Shown here piece after piece: positions 62,460-62,872 of a stretch of 62,872 nucleotides of DNA. The notes under the pieces are model-generated. The model worked only from the letters and a program-made list of their open reading frames with translations. It had not been told where the DNA came from and did no database searches. The stretch spans positions 119,581 through 182,452 of the forward strand of contig DF820470.1 of the NCBI GenBank assembly GCA_000739535.1. Direction: 5' to 3'. Source of the DNA: Candidatus Vecturithrix granuli (GTDB lineage Bacteria; Moduliflexota; Moduliflexia; Moduliflexales; Moduliflexaceae). How positions within the stretch are numbered: position 1 is the first letter of the stretch; each line of letters opens with the position of its first letter. The position numbers were made by a program, and so were the translations under genes.

Positions 62460-62872
62460 AATCACCCTCCTTGCTGTTCTTCGGAAAATTCTCTCTTATT
62501 CAATGTTCTTCGTCGTGAGTATTGGCAGAAACATTGATTTGTCAATGACTCAACGAGGAAAATCACAAATTTCTTTGATTCTTCCCTCTGCTTACTATTT
62601 TTGATTGGACATTTTTGTCAAAGAAAAAACCGATTCAATAGATTCTTAGAAAATATGAAGAATTATTTGACAAGACCTTTACGGTTTTATAGGGCGTTTA
62701 AAAAAGGGTTCTCATGTTTTGAGAACCAGGCGACTGAAAAGAGAGGTTTTGATGCACGAAATACCATTTCGCGCTGCATTTTCAAAGGAGTTGCCATGAG
62801 TTAACGCTCACCCGGCGCAATGAAAATACAATGTACCGCGAAACTCCAGTTTCGCGGCTGTCAACAATGCGC
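62460..62872. other. Spacer beyond pgi with repeat and minigene
   Basis: 413 bases. A TTGACA box at 62667 with TATAGG 15 bases on could be a weak plus-strand promoter, and GGTTCTC pairs with GAGAACC near 62708-62728. A strong AAAGGAG at 62784 precedes ATG AGT TAA (62796-62804), a start codon followed almost at once by a stop. The REP-like repeat then begins and is cut by the window end. Confidence 0.45.
62831..62872. repeat. Palindromic REP-like element, copy 2 (cut by window end)
   Basis: ATGTACCGCGAAACTCCAGT onward matches the start of the element at 41732-41796 with few changes, over at least 40 bases. It continues past the last base. Confidence 0.85.

Overview
The window reads as a chromosomal segment of a Gram-negative, moderately AT-rich bacterium that secretes PEP-CTERM proteins and makes a surface polysaccharide. 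Evidence is two very large secreted proteins with PEP-CTERM-type C-terminal anchors, a lipoprotein, an outer-membrane beta-barrel protein, a Wzx/Wzy-style polysaccharide locus with exosortase-associated family members, and gatCAB. I cannot name the species. The mixture of MCPs, SpoIIE-type regulators, PEP-CTERM proteins and dispersed palindromes would suit a deltaproteobacterium-like or candidate-phylum (for example KSB3/Modulibacteria) genome, but that is inference.

Region 1 (1-1721) is toxin-antitoxin debris: an intact MNTase/HepT-type pair (274-1151), then a HicB-type antitoxin whose 5' end is interrupted by a 121-bp palindromic element flanked by a 7-bp direct repeat, then a hicA stump of about 20 recognisable codons that runs into the next region.

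Region 2 (1701-36856) is the surface polysaccharide and PEP-CTERM region. It holds a radical SAM protein, a WecE-type sugar aminotransferase, a GT39-like membrane glycosyltransferase, a Wzx flippase, several GT4 and GT2 glycosyltransferases (one of the PEP-CTERM-associated TIGR03087 type), a hexapeptide acetyltransferase-GT4 fusion, a polysaccharide deacetylase, a NodU-type carbamoyltransferase, an AsnB amidotransferase, an exosortase-associated O-ligase-like protein, a PcRGLX/YetA-like lyase relative translationally coupled to a transglutaminase-like protein, and a broken wecB. In its middle lie two giant secreted proteins. One is an M23 peptidase with four golvesin-like and two PKD domains. 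Its leader carries what I read as a c-di-GMP-I (GEMM) riboswitch overlapping an intrinsic terminator, so second-messenger control of a secreted envelope peptidase is predicted. The other is a PEP-CTERM protein with an IdeS/C39-like protease domain in which the expected catalytic Cys is Ala. No exosortase gene is present in the window.

Region 3 (37109-50708) is mostly housekeeping: amidohydrolase, UvrD/PcrA-type helicase, tRNA-Arg(CCG), beta-barrel protein, nitroreductase, a four-repeat secreted protein, gatC-gatA-gatB, then on the plus strand a RodZ-like membrane HTH protein, a duplicated-repeat protein, an FmdB zinc ribbon, dUTPase and a class 3 lipase, followed by a BRCT protein and a TatA/B protein.

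Region 4 (50740-62459) is a signalling block on the minus strand: LysM/TPR lipoprotein, RsbW-like kinase, STAS antagonist and a membrane SpoIIE-type phosphatase (a full partner-switching set), a ferredoxin, a HypE/PurM-like protein, peptidase T, a chemotaxis receptor, a second STAS protein and Pgi.

At least three palindromic repeat families are dispersed through the segment (1318-1440 with 58468-58612; 41732-41796 with 62831-end; 30347-30401 with 31011-31058). Several genes are interrupted or truncated at their edges, consistent with an actively rearranged accessory region.
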